Assembly (NCBI GenBank): GCA_015233465.1
Contig: JADFXP010000014.1
Coordinates: 1 to 64,000, forward strand
DNA: 64,000 bases
Reading direction: 5' to 3'
Source of the DNA: Candidatus Magnetominusculus dajiuhuensis
GTDB lineage: Bacteria > Nitrospirota > Thermodesulfovibrionia > Thermodesulfovibrionales > Magnetobacteriaceae
The position numbers and the translations under genes are program-made. How positions within the stretch are numbered: the first letter of the stretch is position 1; each line of letters starts with the position of its first letter. The notes below the pieces were generated by a model. That model had not been told where the DNA came from. It worked only from the letters and a program-made list of their open reading frames with translations, and made no database searches. Below, in pieces: positions 63,689 to 64,000 of this stretch.

Positions 63689-64000
63689 ATGTTACAAGAT
63701 GAATTTTCCATACTTAATACTAATATTGATTTAATCACAAAAAAAATCCATGACGCTGCGCAGCGCTCTATTTACGTAAAATTAAGCGACATAACCTTAG
63801 TGGCAGTATCTAAAACCGTATCATCAAAGGCAATCTCTTACGCCTATTCTAAGGGATTACGTGTATTTGGTGAAAATTATGTACAAAACGTGCGAGACAA
63901 ATCCCTTGAAATCCCAGACATAGCCGATAAAATATCATGGCATATGATTGGCCACTTGCAAAAAAATAAGGCAGGAATGGCAGTTAAATATTTTGATGTT
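63689..64000 (+). CDS. yggS: YggS/PLPBP family PLP homeostasis protein (3' end cut by window)
   Basis: The first 104 codons are present. VKLSDITLVAVSKTV contains the PLP-binding lysine; YAYSKGLRVFGENYVQNVRDK and ISWHMIGHLQKNKAGMAV are family signatures. The protein controls free pyridoxal phosphate in the cytoplasm. The ATG at 63689 has AAGGA seven bases upstream; an ATG two codons earlier is too close to it. The gene continues beyond the window. Confidence 0.95.
   Translation, partial: MLQDEFSILNTNIDLITKKIHDAAQRSIYVKLSDITLVAVSKTVSSKAISYAYSKGLRVFGENYVQNVRDKSLEIPDIADKISWHMIGHLQKNKAGMAVKYFDV

Noticed and set aside
1-64000. CRISPR array
   Set aside because: Repeats in the window are palindromes scattered singly, with no regular repeat-spacer spacing and no cas genes.

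Overview
The window is AT-rich bacterial chromosome, dominated by a conserved informational-gene cluster. The combination suggests an uncultured, probably anaerobic Gram-negative-type bacterium, perhaps near Nitrospirota or Desulfobacterota: a DsrMK/Hdr-like iron-sulfur membrane pair, a TauE-type exporter, NtrC-type signalling, an AmmeMemoRadiSam radical SAM enzyme and many secreted proteins. The phylum is an inference; no marker was compared with a database.

Layout. 1-4055: a DUF2283 gene and a broken DUF4258 gene, parA-parB with a duplicated translation-start segment, and a truncated nrnA joined to the tail of a different membrane protein. 4056-7641: mazG, a secreted parvulin, and a secreted homologue of the histidine/phenylalanine ammonia-lyase family that lacks the catalytic Ala-Ser-Gly triad. 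7903-11590: DsrK-like and DsrM/NarI-like subunits, then a DUF401 permease and tRNA-Leu. 11864-17804: a PEP-synthase-like protein, two universal stress proteins, a TauE/SafE transporter and two small membrane proteins. 18141-23233: a TPR protein with a small membrane partner and an NtrC-type two-component system. 23701-28493: an operon DUF362-tsaB-caspase/DUF1566-yjbQ, then a PIG-L deacetylase and yidD.

28861-48214 is one long minus-strand str-S10-spc-alpha supercluster, rpsL to rplQ. It is complete for the usual genes (with secY, map, infA and rpmJ, but no adk). Four good sigma-70-like promoters can be read at its head and inside it. 48455-55694: a polytopic membrane protein, lplA, a DUF255 thioredoxin-fold protein, surE-pcm-amrS and a second DUF1566 protein. 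55737-61592: the heat-shock operon hrcA-grpE-dnaK-dnaJ-rsmE behind a perfect CIRCE. The end holds a hypothetical gene, a histidine kinase and the start of a YggS/PLPBP gene.

Three themes deserve attention. First, both DUF1566 proteins end in about 105 bases of unusually GC-rich sequence; the one at 55590-55694 is almost entirely NNC/NNT codons, as expected of the variable region of a diversity-generating retroelement, and the other is fused to a caspase. No reverse transcriptase or template repeat is in the window. Second, families of short nested palindromes are scattered between genes, and some lie inside genes: they encode an internal peptide of LplA and the C-termini of SurE and GrpE, much like Rickettsia palindromic elements. 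Third, the MIO-less ammonia-lyase homologue looks like a secreted pseudoenzyme.
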